Shown: piece after piece, positions 6,325 to 7,240 of the stretch
How the letters are laid out: each line of letters opens with the position of its first letter
How positions within the stretch are numbered: the stretch's first letter is position 1
DNA from: Salaquimonas sp.
GTDB taxonomy: Bacteria; Pseudomonadota; Alphaproteobacteria; Rhizobiales; Rhizobiaceae
Direction of reading: 5' to 3'
DNA: 7,240 bases
Assembly: GCA_024639745.1 (NCBI GenBank)
Contig: JAHEHW010000082.1
Span: forward strand, 1-7,240
Made by a program: the position numbers and the translations under genes
Notes under the pieces: generated by a model
Databases searched by the model: none
What the model was told of the DNA's origin: nothing
What the model saw: only the letters and a program-made list of their open reading frames with translations

Positions 6325-6481
6325 ATTGCCAAGCGATTGCGATCAAGTCAATTTTAGGGCGCGAGTCGGCATTGGTTCTTCCAGTTTCATATCTTGTTTA
6401 CCATAATTGTGTCTATTGGTGACATTGCCTGTTGGCGAATTCCGTATTACGCGTTTTGCTGAAGCGTGAGGGACGTTTGAG
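6325..6481. promoter_or_regulatory. Divergent hutG-cpdR control region
   Basis: This 157-base spacer must carry promoters for both genes. On the minus strand TTGACT (6346-6351) is a good -35 box, but the sequence 17 bases on, CAATTT, is a poor -10. On the cpdR side TTTACCAT (6397-6404) is one mismatch from the CtrA half-site TTAACCAT, and GAGTC (6363-6367) is a CcrM-type GANTC methylation site. Both are plausible for a cell-cycle gene but short enough to occur by chance. Confidence 0.35.
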
Positions 6482-6844
6482 ATGAACAAGATACTGCTTG
6501 CAGAAGATGATGAGGACATGCGCCGCTTTCTCGTAAAGGCGCTCGACAAGGCAGGCTATCGGGTTGTCGATTTCGACAATGGCGCAAGCGCCTATGACCG
6601 CCTTCGTGAAGAGCCTTTCAACCTGCTGCTGACGGATATCGTAATGCCGGAGATGGATGGTATCGAACTCGCTCGCCGCGCGACCGAGATCGACCCTGAT
6701 TTGAAGGTGATGTTCATTACAGGCTTTGCCGCTGTTGCGCTGAAACCTGATTCGGATGCTCCGAAGGATGCAAAGGTCCTCTCGAAGCCGTTTCATCTCA
6801 GAGATCTCGTGAATGAGGTCGAAAAGATGCTGGCTGCTGCCTGA
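6482..6844 (+). CDS. cpdR: CpdR-type single-domain response regulator
   Basis: The 120-residue protein consists of one receiver domain with no output domain. The acidic pair AEDDED (7-12), the phospho-acceptor Asp52 in LTDIVMPEMDG, the switch Thr80 in MFITGFAA and the conserved Lys102 in SKPFHLRDLV are all in place. Strong similarity to CpdR is seen in MNKILLAEDDEDMRRFLVKAL and the FAAVALKPDSDAP segment. In Caulobacter and Sinorhizobium, unphosphorylated CpdR brings substrates to the ClpXP protease at the cell pole, and phosphorylation by the CckA-ChpT relay switches it off. That role is inferred here from sequence. The ATG at 6482 follows GTGAGGG at about 9 bases. It stands alone, divergent from hutG, with tRNA-Val downstream on the same strand. 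I found no clear terminator behind it. Confidence 0.92.
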   Translation: MNKILLAEDDEDMRRFLVKALDKAGYRVVDFDNGASAYDRLREEPFNLLLTDIVMPEMDGIELARRATEIDPDLKVMFITGFAAVALKPDSDAPKDAKVLSKPFHLRDLVNEVEKMLAAA

Positions 6845-6912
6845 ACGAGCCTTTGTTCGGCCTGAATTCATCAAGTTGACTTTTTTTGGAGAGCGGAGGC
6901 GCTAAGACCGCT

Positions 6913-6954
6913 TGACGGCAAAACGCTTTCGTGTTGTACCCGTCTTCGCCGTCA
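6913..6954 (+). other. Inverted repeat in the cpdR-tRNA spacer
   Basis: TGACGGC (6913-6919) is exactly complementary to GCCGTCA (6948-6954). Within this loop AACGC (6922-6926) can pair with GTGTT (6931-6935), giving a stem within a stem. It lies in the non-coding stretch 6845-7002. TTGACG at 6912-6917 could instead be the -35 box of the tRNA promoter, though the -10 would be weak. No known RNA family was recognised. Confidence 0.3.
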
Positions 6955-7002
6955 GGCCGACCCGACCCGCACTGGGGCAGCAACTTACCCGACGGATTTA
7001 AT

Positions 7003-7077
7003 GGGCGATTAGCTCAGCGGGAGAGCACTACATTGACATTGTAGGGGTCACTGGTTCAATCCCAGTATCGCCCACCA
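7003..7077 (+). tRNA. tRNA-Val (anticodon GAC)
   Basis: A complete cloverleaf is present. The acceptor stem is GGGCGAT (7003-7009) with ATCGCCC (7067-7073). The D arm is GCTC (7012-7015) with GAGC (7023-7026). The anticodon stem is CTACA (7028-7032) with TGTAG (7040-7044), around the loop TTGACAT with anticodon GAC at 7035-7037. The T arm is ACTGG (7050-7054) with CCAGT (7062-7066), with loop TTCAATC. The CCA end is encoded (ACCA, 7074-7077). It reads the valine codons GUC/GUU. The 3' half is a likely integration site for the adjacent recombinase gene. Confidence 0.97.
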
Positions 7078-7168
7078 TTTTTCAGCCATTAATATCAATA
7101 ACTTACTGGGTTATCTCCGAAAAGCCTAGGACGGATAAATCAGCTGTGGTCACACTGAAAGGTCTTTT

Positions 7169-7240
7169 ATGGCTTCAATCCGGAAAGGAAATGGGAAATT
7201 TCAGGTTTAAATAAGAAGAAACGGTTTTCCAACAATCGCC
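7169..7240 (+). pseudogene. Tyrosine recombinase (phage/island integrase), N-terminus with in-frame stop, runs off window
   Basis: ATG at 7169, with GAAAGG 6 bases before it, opens MASIRKGNGKFQV and then meets TAA at 7208-7210 (codon 14). The same frame continues as IRRNGFPTIA to the window end. Together this matches the usual opening of site-specific tyrosine integrases, MASIRKRNGKWQVQIRRKG followed by a Pro-rich step. The stop sits exactly where Gln is common, so a single CAA to TAA change is the simplest explanation. It starts 91 bases after tRNA-Val, the classic position for an island integrase. Its AGA AGA codons and A/T-rich surroundings differ from neighbouring genes, which suggests transfer. 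Only 24 codons are visible, so family is moderately sure and gene state is inferred. A sequencing error or a downstream start are alternatives. Confidence 0.6.

Noticed and set aside
6413..6874. Minus-strand frame of 153 codons
   Set aside because: Antisense shadow of cpdR.
7098..7117. Short ATAAC/GTTAT hairpin after tRNA-Val as a terminator
   Set aside because: Only five weak A/T-rich pairs and no U tract follow it.
1..7240. CRISPR array, insertion sequence or tandem repeats
   Set aside because: No regularly spaced repeats, transposase gene or terminal inverted repeats were seen on either strand.

Overview
The window looks like the chromosome of an alphaproteobacterium of the order Hyphomicrobiales (Rhizobiales), plausibly Brucella/Ochrobactrum-like. 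The lineage is inferred from gene content: a CpdR-type cell-cycle receiver, a small heat-shock gene with a rhizobial ROSE-type RNA thermometer, an hutG-hisN pair beside cpdR, and a four-gene bufferin cluster. No 16S gene or other decisive marker is present.

Layout. Positions 1-1032 (minus) hold the start and nearly all of an alpha/beta-hydrolase of the lysophospholipase L2 type, which runs off the left edge. A divergent spacer follows with a good RpoH (sigma-32) promoter and a stack of hairpins ending in a masked Shine-Dalgarno. These drive an Hsp20 chaperone (1238-1702, plus). Hsp20 converges with a minus-strand operon read from about 4405 down to 1714: bufA (secreted Cys-containing precursor, DUF2282), bufB (DUF692/MNIO modifying enzyme), bufC (DUF2063 partner) and a DoxX-family membrane protein. 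The hsp20 terminator lies inside the 3' end of the doxX gene. Upstream, and also on the minus strand, are hutG (N-formylglutamate amidohydrolase) and hisN (histidinol-phosphatase-like), 13 bases apart. cpdR (6482-6844, plus) is divergent from hutG. A tRNA-Val(GAC) at 7003-7077 is followed by a less GC-rich stretch with the beginning of a tyrosine-recombinase gene that carries an in-frame TAA at codon 14. This is probably the edge of an integrated element.

How the genes work together. The buf genes form a biosynthetic unit: BufA is exported, BufB with BufC is expected to convert some of its cysteines into thiooxazole-type groups before export, and the product is thought to buffer copper or other soft metals. 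A DoxX protein accompanies such clusters. The Hsp20 unit is controlled twice, by a heat-shock sigma factor and by an RNA thermometer. HutG and HisN act on histidine breakdown and histidine synthesis respectively, but no other hut or his genes are here. CpdR is a ClpXP adaptor in relatives and is functionally separate.

The most interesting items are the bufferin-type RiPP cluster with its unexplained 5' dyads, the ROSE/sigma-32 control region, and the tRNA-linked integrase broken by a stop codon. The bufferin family is recent but already described, so I do not claim a wholly new system.
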